DNA from: Paenibacillus amylolyticus
GTDB taxonomy: Bacteria > Bacillota > Bacilli > Paenibacillales > Paenibacillaceae
DNA: 64,000 nucleotides
Assembly: GCF_003719335.1 (NCBI RefSeq)
Contig: NZ_RIAS01000004.1
Span: forward strand, 310,001-374,000
Reading direction: 5' to 3'
Part shown: piece after piece, positions 16,655 through 25,386 of the stretch
How the letters are laid out: the number at the start of each line of letters is the position of its first letter
Position numbering within the stretch: the stretch's first letter is position 1
Translations under genes and position numbers: made by a program
The notes under the pieces: model-generated
Databases searched by the model: none
What the model saw: only the letters and a program-made list of their open reading frames with translations
Told to the model about the DNA's origin: nothing

Positions 16655-17764
16655 ATGATGAGATGGATGAAAGTTACGTTTGGAGCGCTGGGGGCAGCTG
16701 CATTATTGACCACTGTCGCTTGTGGAAGCACCACAGAGCCGTCTGGCAATTCACAAGGTGCAAAAACAGGTACAGACATTACGGTCAAAGATAACACGAA
16801 CACGTCCGTTTACCAGAATTTCAAACTTGAGAAAATAGATAAATTGCCTAATATGCGAGGAATCGCTTGGTTGAGCGAGAACTCGATTGTGACGGATAAA
16901 GAAAACACGTCCATGAAACCCGTTAATGTAGAGGGAGAGGAACGGTATCCGCACAACCTGTACATGTATGATCTGACGAAGGGCACAGATACACCGCTCA
17001 TAGAGAGCGAGGTTAACCTGGGAGCGCCGCAGGTGTCGCCGGATGGGCAGCATCTGTTCTACTGGCAGACGGAGGAAACGACAGGCTGGCCTTTTATTCT
17101 GAACCTGAAGAGCGGAGAAGCGATTGCCGCGGGTAAAGAGGATGGATTCATTCAGGAAGGTGCCTGGCTGGATAATGAACATGTCGTTTTTTCCAATATG
17201 AAAGGGGATCTGGTCTCGGCTTCACTGGACGGTACCACAAAGGTATTGGTAGAGACAGGTAACTTTAATGTGCGCAGCATCAAGGTGTCGGGCAACGCGA
17301 TCTATTACATTACCGGAGAAGACGGTCAACTGAACACCTATGATGCGAAGACGGGCGAAGTCAAACAGGTGCTCAAAAGCGTGGAGTGGGTCATCCCTTC
17401 GAACGACGGAACAAGGCTTGCGATTGTAAAAAGAACAGCGGATACCAAACGGGCGCTGGTGCTCACCGATCTGGAAGGCAATGAGAAGGCCACACTCGCC
17501 AGAGGCACGCAGATTTTTGGCACAAGCTGGTCGGGTGACGACTCCAAGATTGCGTACACGATTAATTCGGATAAGGATAACGAAAAAGGATTGTTTGTTT
17601 CCAATACCGAATCGGCAGAGCAATTCCAGATCTCCGCAGAGATGGACAATGTAGCTGATGCGTTGGCTTGGAGCCCGCAGGGAAACAAAATTTTGCTGTC
17701 ACAATCCGTGATGGAGAATGAAAAATATCACTTTGTGACCTCGATTATTACGATTTCGGAATAG
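16655..17764 (+). CDS. TolB-like beta-propeller lipoprotein
   Basis: A 369-residue protein with a lipoprotein signal (hydrophobic residues 9-20, lipobox TVAC) and a Thr/Ser/Asn-rich tether. From about residue 55 there are repeated strands of TolB/WD40-like type (RGIAWLSENSIVTD, APQVSPDGQHLFYWQ, IKVSGNAIYYITGEDGQL, GTSWSGDDSKIAYTI, ALAWSPQGNKILLSQS), suggesting a six-bladed propeller on the outer face of the membrane. GAGGGGG precedes the ATG. It follows the two-component genes closely and is probably in the same operon, so it may be an accessory sensor or a target. Exact function unknown. Confidence 0.75.
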   Translation: MMRWMKVTFGALGAAALLTTVACGSTTEPSGNSQGAKTGTDITVKDNTNTSVYQNFKLEKIDKLPNMRGIAWLSENSIVTDKENTSMKPVNVEGEERYPHNLYMYDLTKGTDTPLIESEVNLGAPQVSPDGQHLFYWQTEETTGWPFILNLKSGEAIAAGKEDGFIQEGAWLDNEHVVFSNMKGDLVSASLDGTTKVLVETGNFNVRSIKVSGNAIYYITGEDGQLNTYDAKTGEVKQVLKSVEWVIPSNDGTRLAIVKRTADTKRALVLTDLEGNEKATLARGTQIFGTSWSGDDSKIAYTINSDKDNEKGLFVSNTESAEQFQISAEMDNVADALAWSPQGNKILLSQSVMENEKYHFVTSIITISE

Positions 17765-17836
17765 TTGCCCAATCAAAGGATAGTGACGGCATGGAAGGCG
17801 TGTTCCATATCTTTCATGCCTTACTATACATTTATA

Positions 17837-17866
17837 TTGACTAAGTCCTTGCGCTTCCGATAAACT
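17837..17866 (+). promoter_or_regulatory. Sigma-A promoter for trhO
   Basis: TTGACT (17837-17842) and TAAACT (17861-17866) are 18 bases apart. This predicts a leader of about 150 bases before the trhO start. Confidence 0.5.
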
Positions 17867-17897
17867 AGTATGCAGGAATATAAAGTCGAATGGTTAG

Positions 17898-17947
17898 ACA
17901 GCAGTTCGAGACGATGTTTCGGGCGGCTGTTTCTTTTCTTTTTCTGC
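17898..17947 (+). terminator. Terminator-like hairpin in the trhO leader (possible attenuator)
   Basis: ACAGC (17898-17902) pairs with GCTGT (17926-17930) around an inner stem CGAGAC/GTTTCG, followed by a pyrimidine tract TTCTTTTCTTTTTCT. It lies between the promoter and the start codon. A second palindrome (GCCGGAAGAACCGGC) follows near 17973. Confidence 0.5.
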
Positions 17948-18019
17948 AAGTCAGGGTGCAACGTAGGTGGCTCGCCGGAAGAACCGGCCAACAACATGGA
18001 AGAGGAACAGGTGATATAC

Positions 18020-18907
18020 ATGTGTAACAGCGCGTATCGCGTGCTTTTATATTATAAGTTCGTGAAGATTGAAGACCCCGAGACGTTTACGCAGGAGCAT
18101 CTGCAATACTGTAAAGACCTAGGGGTGAAAGGCCGTATTCTGATTGCCTCCGAGGGTATTAACGGTACGGTATCAGGAACGCCGGAGCAGACGGAGCAAT
18201 ATATGAAGGACATGCACGCCAACCCGTTGTTCAAGGATATGGTGTTTAAGATTGATGATGTGGAAGAGCATGCGTTCAAAAAAATCTTTGTGCGTCACAA
18301 AGCAGAACTGGTGACTTTCCGCGTAGACGATGAACTTGATCCGAATGAGATTAGCGGTAAACGCCTCTCACCGAAGGAATTCCACGAGCATTTGCAACGG
18401 GATGACGTTATCGTCATCGATGGACGCAATGATTATGAGTATGAAATCGGTCATTTCCGCGGCGCTATCCGCCCGGATGTCGAATCATTCCGTGAATTCC
18501 CCGAGTGGATTCGCGAGAATCTCGGCGATATGAAGGACAAAACAATCATTACGTACTGCACAGGCGGTATCCGCTGTGAGAAGCTGACAGGGTTTATGAT
18601 CAAAGAAGGTTTCCAGGATGTTGCCCAACTGGAAGGCGGAATTGTAACTTACGGGAAAGACCCTGAGGTGCAAGGGCGTCTGTTTGATGGAAAATGTTAT
18701 GTATTTGACGAGCGGATTTCCGTACCGATCAACCGTACCGATGAGGATATTGTTATCGCCAGCTGTTATCACTGCGGTACGACCCATGACCGATATATTA
18801 ATTGCCCGACCTGCAACCTGCAGCATGTCTGCTGTGAGGATTGCGAAGAGACGCATAACCGCTTTTGCTCGGATGCTTGCCGGGAGGCAGCGCCCGTACA
18901 GGCATAA
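18020..18907 (+). CDS. trhO: tRNA uridine-34 hydroxylase, rhodanese family
   Basis: A 295-residue protein matching the TrhO/YceA family, which catalyses oxygen-dependent 5-hydroxyuridine formation at tRNA position 34. N-terminal acylphosphatase-like domain ([27 protein letters not shown]), central rhodanese domain with active-site Cys180 in [11 protein letters not shown], and a Cys-rich C-terminus ([19 protein letters not shown]) suggesting a metal site. The ATG at 18020 follows AGGTGA; the frame stays open upstream to 17870, but that part is low-complexity and not family-like. It is followed after 12 bases by a SufR-like regulator, probably in the same operon. Confidence 0.9.
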   Translation: MCNSAYRVLLYYKFVKIEDPETFTQEHLQYCKDLGVKGRILIASEGINGTVSGTPEQTEQYMKDMHANPLFKDMVFKIDDVEEHAFKKIFVRHKAELVTFRVDDELDPNEISGKRLSPKEFHEHLQRDDVIVIDGRNDYEYEIGHFRGAIRPDVESFREFPEWIRENLGDMKDKTIITYCTGGIRCEKLTGFMIKEGFQDVAQLEGGIVTYGKDPEVQGRLFDGKCYVFDERISVPINRTDEDIVIASCYHCGTTHDRYINCPTCNLQHVCCEDCEETHNRFCSDACREAAPVQA

Positions 18908-18919
18908 GCAGGAGAGCAG

Positions 18920-19573
18920 GTGCTGAACATGAAGCGTGAAGAAGAACGTACAACGCGTGAACGGATTCTGTTCATGCTGAAGCAGCAAGGAACGATGACG
19001 GCTCGTGAAATCACGGCGGAGCTAGGGCTGACCGGAATGGCGATTCGCCGACATCTGACAGCACTGGAGCAGGAAGGATGGATCGAGGTGCGTGAGGCTC
19101 GTGCAACAGCAGGGCGTCCCTCCTCGGTATATCATCTGACGGATCGCGGAGACAGTTATTTCCCGAAGTCCTACTCTTCTCTAACACTGGAACTGCTTGA
19201 TGAATTGTCTGATACGGCAGGCAGCGGAGTCGTGGATGCCCTTTTCGAAGGCCGCCGTGACAAGTTGCTTCGCAGTGGCTTGCCGCAGATGGAGGGGCAT
19301 GACCTTGCCGGACGTGTGGAGGAACTGGCACGAATCCAGAATGCCAACGGGTATATGGCTGATGCATCCAGAGAAGAAGATGGCACGTATGTCATCACTG
19401 AACTGAATTGCCCGATTGTACAGGTCGCGAGTGTATACAAGCAGGCTTGCCGCTGCGAGTTAGAGTTATTTCGTTCCCTATTGCAAGCGGACGTCGAGCG
19501 CACTGAATGTTACGCCGATGGCGGCAAAAAGTGCAAGTACCAGATTCGCGAGGTATCGGGGAAGTCATCATAG
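18920..19573 (+). CDS. SufR-like Fe-S/redox HTH regulator
   Basis: A 217-residue regulator. The N-terminal winged helix (residues 12-75: RERILFMLKQQGTMTAREITAELGLTGMAIRRHLTALEQEG) fits the SufR/DeoR-like family. The C-terminal half carries five Cys (164, 177, 179, 197, 205), consistent with an Fe-S or metal site as in SufR proteins. The start is GTG 18920 or ATG 18929; both have nearby purine-rich sites. It sits immediately after trhO and ends at a terminator. In the best-studied relatives the regulator controls Fe-S assembly genes; none are in this window. Confidence 0.78.
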   Translation: MLNMKREEERTTRERILFMLKQQGTMTAREITAELGLTGMAIRRHLTALEQEGWIEVREARATAGRPSSVYHLTDRGDSYFPKSYSSLTLELLDELSDTAGSGVVDALFEGRRDKLLRSGLPQMEGHDLAGRVEELARIQNANGYMADASREEDGTYVITELNCPIVQVASVYKQACRCELELFRSLLQADVERTECYADGGKKCKYQIREVSGKSS

Positions 19574-19585
19574 CGGGTCATCTAT

Positions 19586-19621
19586 AAGATTGTTTCGAAT
19601 GTCGAAGCAGTCTTTTTTTTA
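19586..19621 (+). terminator. Terminator of the trhO operon
   Basis: AAGATTGTTTCGA pairs with TCGAAGCAGTCTT through two G-U pairs, followed by TTTTTTT. Confidence 0.85.
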
Positions 19622-19747
19622 TCTAAAAAAACACGTGTACATAGTTTTTATACACGTTTATTCACTCTGATTTGAATACACACACCCATATCTCATTATG
19701 AACATATGTGATTTAAACTTCTTGTTATCTGAATTCTGATCCAAAAC

Positions 19748-19833
19748 TTTTTTTAGAAGCGGTATTTTTCGGATTAAAAACACTCGTGATTATACCGATA
19801 TATATCATATAAAAATTATAGCTTCTAAAAAAA
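19748..19833 (+). promoter_or_regulatory. Sigma-D promoter inside a 13-bp inverted repeat
   Basis: TAAA (19775-19778), 15 bases, then ACCGATAT (19794-19801) matches the motility sigma-D consensus (TAAA-N15-GCCGATAT) with one mismatch. It lies between perfect inverted arms TTTTTTTAGAAGC (19748-19760) and GCTTCTAAAAAAA (19821-19833). The right arm adjoins the ribosome site GGGGATAGG of the chemoreceptor gene. The A/T-rich stretch 19622-19747 holds nothing else I recognise. Confidence 0.7.
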
Positions 19834-19845
19834 AGGGGATAGGTC

Positions 19846-21864
19846 ATGGCTCGGAAAAAATCAGGTTTTCTTCGTTCAATACTCACATTTTGTTCATTAA
19901 GGCAAACGGCAGGACAAATCATGCTGTCTTCACTGATCATCGTCATTGTCTGTGTTGCGTTCCTTTCGGTTACCTTCTATGTTCCTACATCTAATCAGGT
20001 CAAAAGTTATTCAACGAAACAGCTCGTATTAGATACGAAATTGTTGGCCAAAGAAATGGATATCAAAATGAAAGAGCAACAAACCGTCGTTAGAATGATT
20101 GCCGAGCAAGGTGCATCAATTGAGGACAATAAAGAGCAACAGATGCAATTTCTCTCCAGTTTAAAAGAGCAGCATCCTGAGTTTACTACGGTTCTGTATT
20201 CACCGGATGTAACAGGACAGTTTGCGATGGACGCGACAGGTAAAGAATATGACTTATCGAGCCGGCCTTATGTAAAAGAAATTCAGGCGGGTCGTTCGTA
20301 TGTCTCTGAACCGTTGATTTCTGTAGTAGATAATACACTTGGCGTTGCCATTGGTGCACCAGTTATGAAAGATGGTCAACCGGTTGGTTTCTATACTGCT
20401 GGTTATCGTATTAATGAATTGGTCGAAGATGTAAGTGCATTTAAGCACGGTAACACGGGACAAGCAGTGTTGATGACAGCGAGTGGAATCTTTATCTATT
20501 CTCCAGATGAGACGAAGATTATGAATAGTAATATTACGGATATGGGCAACACCCATATGAATGAAGCATTTGCCGAAGCGGTAAAAGGCAATTATGTTGC
20601 ATTTGATTTTCAAATAGATGGTGTTAAAAGATTGGGATACATGACTCAAACAGAACTGAACTGGGTTGTTGTTACATATATGGATGAGAGTGAATTTTCA
20701 AAACCGGTTAACGATCTGCTCTTGCTTATACTTACAGTAGGAATTATCATCGTTGCGGCCGCGTTGTTACTCAGTATTTTAATCGCGACAAAAATTGTAA
20801 AGCCCATTCGTCAACTCACACACGGGATTGATCTACTGGCACAAGGAGATCTGACGTATCGCATTCCTGTAAAAGGGAAAACGGATATTAGCGCAGCCCT
20901 GCATTCATTTAATAGATCTAGTGAGCAACTACATCAGTTGATGACGAATGTTTCGGATCTGTCCGGACAATTAACCGATTCTGCCAAACAGCTAGCCGTA
21001 GGTGCTGAGCAAGGTTCCAATGCATCACAGAGCATTACGGAGGCTATTATGGTGGTTGCCGAGGGCTCGGAGCGTCAAACGTCAAGTGTACAAGATGGTA
21101 GCGATGTAGCGGAAAATATTGCGATGCAGATTAATGGTGTCGCAGAACATAGCTCTCATGTATCTACCGTTGCTTCGGAAGCGAATGTACTCGCAACGGA
21201 TGGATCTACAGCGATGCATGATCTGGGTAGGAAGATGGATGAGATGGAGTATGGCATTCGTGAGCTGTCCGGTACGATTCAAAACCTCAGCAGTTTGTCC
21301 ACCTCTATTGGTGAGGTTGTAGGTGTAATCAGCAACATCGCCCGGCAAACAAATATCCTCTCTCTGAATGCTGCAATTGAAGCATCACGTTCTGGTGAGG
21401 CTGGCCGGGGATTTGCCGTCGTGGCCGATGAAGTTCGTAATCTTGCTGGACAGTCAATTGCATCCGCAGAGCAGATTGCTGGATTTATTGGGCGCATTCA
21501 GGTGGAGATTGAGCGTACACTTCGTGCTTCTGAGCAGACCGTTGAGCAGGCTGCTCAGGGCAAACAGGCGGGCGAAGTTGCAAGTGAGCTGTTTACGAAT
21601 ATTCGCTCGTCCGTGGAACAGGTCGCTGACAGTATCCGTAGTGTCACAGCGGCGGCAGAGGAGATTGTCTCTGGAACGGGAAGCCTGGTGGGCTCTATTC
21701 GCCTCATTGCTGATTCGGCTAGCGAGACAGCAGCAGAGACTGAAAATGTCTCCGCAGCAGCACAGCAACAAATGGCTTCTATGGAGGAAGTGGCTTCCTC
21801 ATCAGCAGAACTCGCTAATATGTCAGAGCAACTGCGGTCACAGATTGAGAAGTTTAAATTGTAG
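19846..21864 (+). CDS. Methyl-accepting chemotaxis protein (dCache sensor)
   Basis: A 672-residue chemoreceptor: N-terminal span ([21 protein letters not shown]), an extracellular double-Cache-like sensor of about 240 residues ([34 protein letters not shown]), a second span ([20 protein letters not shown]), HAMP ([25 protein letters not shown]) and the signalling coiled coil with the hairpin tip [40 protein letters not shown]. It signals to CheA/CheW. No che gene is nearby. The sigma-D promoter just upstream places it in the motility regulon. Confidence 0.92.
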   Translation: MARKKSGFLRSILTFCSLRQTAGQIMLSSLIIVIVCVAFLSVTFYVPTSNQVKSYSTKQLVLDTKLLAKEMDIKMKEQQTVVRMIAEQGASIEDNKEQQMQFLSSLKEQHPEFTTVLYSPDVTGQFAMDATGKEYDLSSRPYVKEIQAGRSYVSEPLISVVDNTLGVAIGAPVMKDGQPVGFYTAGYRINELVEDVSAFKHGNTGQAVLMTASGIFIYSPDETKIMNSNITDMGNTHMNEAFAEAVKGNYVAFDFQIDGVKRLGYMTQTELNWVVVTYMDESEFSKPVNDLLLLILTVGIIIVAAALLLSILIATKIVKPIRQLTHGIDLLAQGDLTYRIPVKGKTDISAALHSFNRSSEQLHQLMTNVSDLSGQLTDSAKQLAVGAEQGSNASQSITEAIMVVAEGSERQTSSVQDGSDVAENIAMQINGVAEHSSHVSTVASEANVLATDGSTAMHDLGRKMDEMEYGIRELSGTIQNLSSLSTSIGEVVGVISNIARQTNILSLNAAIEASRSGEAGRGFAVVADEVRNLAGQSIASAEQIAGFIGRIQVEIERTLRASEQTVEQAAQGKQAGEVASELFTNIRSSVEQVADSIRSVTAAAEEIVSGTGSLVGSIRLIADSASETAAETENVSAAAQQQMASMEEVASSSAELANMSEQLRSQIEKFKL

Positions 21865-21917
21865 ATGGAGATAAAGTATTAGATCGATGCTTATGAATTA
21901 AAGTAGATATAAAAATG

Positions 21918-21948
21918 AGGCAACCTGTTATTTGGGGTTGTCTTTTTT
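21918..21948 (+). terminator. Terminator of the chemoreceptor gene
   Basis: AGGCAACC pairs with GGTTGTCTT, followed by a T run. Confidence 0.8.
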
Positions 21949-21956
21949 AACAATGT

Positions 21957-22095
21957 AAAGTTTTCTATCACGTATCCGGGTAAAACGAAATTGGAAGCGG
22001 TTCAACCATTGACGGAAGCCGGGATGCCCTTTAATATTAGGAAAACAATAAAAGAGCAACACGGCATGGACCTCAGTCGCATGCCAAAAGTCTAG
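21957..22095 (+). pseudogene. Unidentified coding remnant without a start
   Basis: One frame reads VKFSITYPGKTKLEAVQPLT, EAGMPFNIRKTIKEQHGM and DLSRMPKV before TAG at 22093-22095. The balanced composition looks protein-like, but there is no start codon or ribosome site; extending left runs into the terminator and a TGA. It may be the tail of a lost gene. I do not recognise the family. The rest of the gap 21865-22233 shows nothing else certain. Confidence 0.25.
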
Positions 22096-22233
22096 ATTTG
22101 TCTGCTTTTGTCGATCAAAGCAACAATGCGTTGAAGTGTTTGTTTTGTCCCGCTCTATCGTACCTGAGGGGATACAAGATGGAGTGTAACCGGGAAGACC
22201 ACATTTTTAACATTTGGAGAGGGGTTCTTACAG

Positions 22234-23283
22234 ATGAAAAAGAAGTTTTGGATGTCATTGATGATGGCTGCTTCGATGATCGTAGCGGCAGGTTGCGGAA
22301 ATAACAGTGGTGCAGGCTCGGAGTCCAAAGGATCAGACAGCACAACAGGAGGCGGAAGCGAAGAAAAATCCTATCAGATTGCTATCTCCCAGATTGTGGA
22401 ACACCCATCGCTGGATGCTACACGTGAAGGCTTCATCGCAGCTCTGAAGGATGCCGGCATTGAAGAGAACAAAAACCTCAAGATTGATTATAACAATGCG
22501 CAAGGTGATTCCACGAACAACTTGTCTATTGCACAGAAAATTGCGGGTGATTCCAAAAACGATCTCGTGCTCGGGATTGCTACGCCATCAGCACTAGCTC
22601 TTGCACAGCAAGTGAAGGACAAGCCACTCTTGTTTGCAGCTGTGACGGACCCACTGGGTGCGAAGCTCGTGAGTGATATGGACAAACCGGGCGGCAATGT
22701 AACTGGTGCATCGGATACGAATCCAGAGGCGATTGTGCAATTGGCTGATTTTATCGCTAAGAACCTGCCGAATGTAAAGACTGTGGGATTGGTCATTAAC
22801 GAAGGTGAACCAAATGCAGTTGTCATGGCTAATAATGCCGAGAAGGCTCTGGCAACACATAACATCAAGCTGGTTAAAGCACCAGTAACCAATACATCGG
22901 AAGTCAAACAAGCGACAGACTCGCTGGTTGGTAAAGTTGACGCATTCTACATTACACTCGACAACTCCGTTGTAAGTGCAGTAGATACGATCATCCAGAC
23001 GGCAAACAGCAACAAAATTCCGTTCTTCTCCAGTGATCGGGATACGGTAGAGAAAGGCGCTTTTGCAACCGTAGGATTTAAATATTATGACCACGGCTAC
23101 CAAGTCGGTGAGATGGCTGCGGACATCTTGAAAAATGGAACCAAACCGGGCGATATGAAGGTGACCGTTCCGGACAAGCTGGATCTGATCCTGAACCTGA
23201 AGGCAGCTGAAGCTCAAGGCATCACAGTAACGGATGAGATGAAGGCTGAAGTGAAAGACCAGGCGAACAACATTATCCAATAA
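22234..23283 (+). CDS. ABC substrate-binding lipoprotein, TrpX-like
   Basis: A 349-residue lipoprotein (lipobox AAGC near residue 21, Gly/Ser tether) of the ABC_sub_bind family (periplasmic-binding type 1 fold), with YQIAISQIVEHPSLDATREGF, ATPSALALAQ, PLLFAAVTDPLGAKLV, GVSD-like GASDTNPEA, and FSSDRDTVEKGAFATVGFKYYDHGYQ. With the permease and ATPase downstream it forms a three-gene system like TrpXYZ, linked in streptococci to tryptophan uptake; here the ligand could be an aromatic amino acid or another small molecule. GGAGAGGGG lies before the ATG. A hairpin follows the gene, so it may be expressed above its partners. Confidence 0.82.
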   Translation: MKKKFWMSLMMAASMIVAAGCGNNSGAGSESKGSDSTTGGGSEEKSYQIAISQIVEHPSLDATREGFIAALKDAGIEENKNLKIDYNNAQGDSTNNLSIAQKIAGDSKNDLVLGIATPSALALAQQVKDKPLLFAAVTDPLGAKLVSDMDKPGGNVTGASDTNPEAIVQLADFIAKNLPNVKTVGLVINEGEPNAVVMANNAEKALATHNIKLVKAPVTNTSEVKQATDSLVGKVDAFYITLDNSVVSAVDTIIQTANSNKIPFFSSDRDTVEKGAFATVGFKYYDHGYQVGEMAADILKNGTKPGDMKVTVPDKLDLILNLKAAEAQGITVTDEMKAEVKDQANNIIQ

Positions 23284-23356
23284 TGAACCAGTGAACCAAC
23301 GGCCAGACTGATTTATTGAGCAGCTGACAGTAAAACAATACTTCGGCAGATGGAGG

Positions 23357-23393
23357 TGAGGCGAACGCGCAGGTGGGTTCGCCTCATTCTTTT
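23357..23393 (+). terminator. Intra-operon hairpin between binding protein and permease
   Basis: TGAGGCGAAC pairs perfectly with GTTCGCCTCA (10-base loop), followed by TTCTTTT. It probably gives partial termination, lowering permease and ATPase levels relative to the binding protein, or protects the mRNA 3' end. Confidence 0.7.
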
Positions 23394-23422
23394 CGGACAG
23401 AGATAGACAGGGAGGAAGCAGT

Positions 23423-24343
23423 GTGAGTATAAGTTGGAATTCCATTGAAGGGGCCATTGAACTGGGACTGTTATATGCACTTATGGCACTTGGTGTGTAT
23501 ATTACGTTTCGCATTCTGGATTTCCCCGATCTTACCGTAGACGGAAGTTTTACGACAGGAGGCGCTATTGCAGCGGTCATGATCTCCAATGATTACTCCC
23601 CTTGGCTGGCCTGCTTGGCAGCTATGGCTGGCGGCATGATTGCTGGAGCCCTCACGGGTCTTTTGCATACGAAAGGCAAAATTAACGGACTGTTGTCCGG
23701 GATTTTGATGATGATTGCTCTGTATTCGATCAACATGCGTATTCTTGGTGCGCCGAATAAATCGATTATGGGCGTGGAAACGCCGTTTTCAGGTGAACAT
23801 GTCATGATCATTATCATTATTGTTGTGCTGGTATTTAAAATCATGCTCGATCTGTTCATGAAAACAGATATTGGACTCGCGCTCCGCGCCACAGGGGATA
23901 ACAAACGCATGATTCGCAGCTTTGGTGCGAACACGGATGTGACAACCATTATTGGTGTCAGTTTGTCCAATGGACTGGTAGCCTTGTCTGGTGCATTTAT
24001 TGCCCAGCAATCCGGGTTTGCTGATATTACGATGGGTATTGGCATGATCGTTATTGGTCTGGCCTCCGTCATTATTGGTGAAGCAATTCTCGGTGCCAGA
24101 ACGGTATTCTGGGCAACACTGGCGGCTGTAGTCGGTTCAATCATTTACCGTATTGTAGTTGCACTGGCTTTGCAGGTGGAATGGTTTGATACGTCCGACT
24201 TGAAGCTGATCACGGCTGTGATCGTTATTATCGCTCTCGTCTTCCCTACGATGCAGCGTTCGATGAAACAGCGCAGCCTCGCTCGCAAACGGACCGAAGA
24301 GCTGATGCGTTCCGGCGGTCAACAGGCAAAGGGGGGCATGTAG
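23423..24343 (+). CDS. ABC transporter permease, TrpY-like
   Basis: A 306-residue membrane protein of the branched-chain/ABC_sub_bind-associated permease family, with about eight hydrophobic segments. Recognisable stretches are LGLLYALMALGVYITFRILDFPDLTVDGSFTTGG and GLALRATGDNKRMIRSFGANTD, the cytoplasmic loop expected to contact the ATPase. The GTG start at 23423 follows GGGAGGAAGCA. It is one base from the ATPase gene and so in the same operon. Confidence 0.85.
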   Translation: MSISWNSIEGAIELGLLYALMALGVYITFRILDFPDLTVDGSFTTGGAIAAVMISNDYSPWLACLAAMAGGMIAGALTGLLHTKGKINGLLSGILMMIALYSINMRILGAPNKSIMGVETPFSGEHVMIIIIIVVLVFKIMLDLFMKTDIGLALRATGDNKRMIRSFGANTDVTTIIGVSLSNGLVALSGAFIAQQSGFADITMGIGMIVIGLASVIIGEAILGARTVFWATLAAVVGSIIYRIVVALALQVEWFDTSDLKLITAVIVIIALVFPTMQRSMKQRSLARKRTEELMRSGGQQAKGGM

Positions 24344-24344
24344 C

Positions 24345-25139
24345 ATGTTAGAGATTACACAAGTCACCAAACTGTTCAACCCGGGCACAACAGATGAGAA
24401 AACAGCTCTGGTTGGTGTAAATCTGACTATGAATCCGGGTGATTTTGTAACGGTCATTGGCAGTAATGGCGCCGGGAAATCGACCTTGATGAACATTATC
24501 TCAGGTGTGATGAAACCAGATATGGGCGACGTGCTCATCAACGATCGTTCGATCAGAAATCTGCCGGAGCATAAACGCAGCAGCTGGATCGGTCGTGTCT
24601 TTCAGGACCCGATGGCTGGAACCGCTCCGCATATGTCGATCGAGGAGAACATGGCGATGGCATATAAACGCGGCAAAGGACGCGGGCTTGGCTTTGGTGT
24701 GACACGCTCCAGACGTGAAATCTTTAATGCACAGTTGGAGAAGCTGGGTATTGGGTTGGAGAAACGCCCCAATGCTAAGGTAGGTCTGCTTTCCGGCGGC
24801 GAGCGCCAGGCACTCAGCTTGTTGATGGCAACCTTCACCCAGCCGCAGATTTTGCTGTTGGATGAACATACAGCGGCACTTGACCCATCTCGCGCAGAGC
24901 TGATTACAGAGCTGACGGAGACTCTTGTCCGTGAGATGAGACTCACCACGCTGATGGTAACGCACAATATGGAACAGGCCATTCGTCTCGGCAACCGCCT
25001 GATCATGATGGACAAAGGACGAATCATTCTCGATGTCAGTGAAGAGCGCAAGCGCACACTGACGGTGCCGGAACTGCTCGGGGAATTCGAGCGGATTAGC
25101 GGCAAAAAAATGGCGGATGACCGCGTGGTACTGGGATAA
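24345..25139 (+). CDS. ABC transporter ATP-binding protein, TrpZ-like
   Basis: A 264-residue nucleotide-binding subunit with Walker A GSNGAGKST, Q-loop in VFQDPMAGT, signature LSGGERQ, Walker B ILLLDEHTAAL (His in place of the usual Pro after DE) and switch His in VTHN. It energises the permease at 23423. GGGGGG lies upstream inside the permease end. It is the last gene of the operon, before a perfect terminator. Confidence 0.88.
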   Translation: MLEITQVTKLFNPGTTDEKTALVGVNLTMNPGDFVTVIGSNGAGKSTLMNIISGVMKPDMGDVLINDRSIRNLPEHKRSSWIGRVFQDPMAGTAPHMSIEENMAMAYKRGKGRGLGFGVTRSRREIFNAQLEKLGIGLEKRPNAKVGLLSGGERQALSLLMATFTQPQILLLDEHTAALDPSRAELITELTETLVREMRLTTLMVTHNMEQAIRLGNRLIMMDKGRIILDVSEERKRTLTVPELLGEFERISGKKMADDRVVLG

Positions 25140-25213
25140 TAAGTACCGTAGCTGGGGTGCTGAGTATGGCGTATTACATCGGCAAACCATGTTAGCGACG
25201 TATATTCGTATCC

Positions 25214-25246
25214 AAATCCCTTTGCGTTTTCGCAAAGGGATTTTTT
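25214..25246 (+). terminator. Perfect intrinsic terminator of the TrpXYZ-like operon
   Basis: AAATCCCTTTGCG and CGCAAAGGGATTT pair perfectly around TTTT, followed by T6. Confidence 0.93.
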
Positions 25247-25386
25247 ATGTGGTATGTTGAAGAGGTTCAGAGTGAGGTAGACGGTTCAAAGAGAATTAAA
25301 TAAACATAAACGAGAGGTTTTTGAAGGAATATTCCCTGATGTAGCAGTTTGGCATACATAGAAATAAGCAAGAGGAGGAACGGGCA

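Noticed and set aside
22096..22233. T-box or tryptophan riboswitch before the TrpXYZ-like operon
   Set aside because: No T-box sequence (AGGGTGGNACCGCG) and no terminator in the leader.
22594..23589. 331-residue minus-strand frame across the TrpX-like gene
   Set aside because: It mirrors a clear lipoprotein gene and has no family features.
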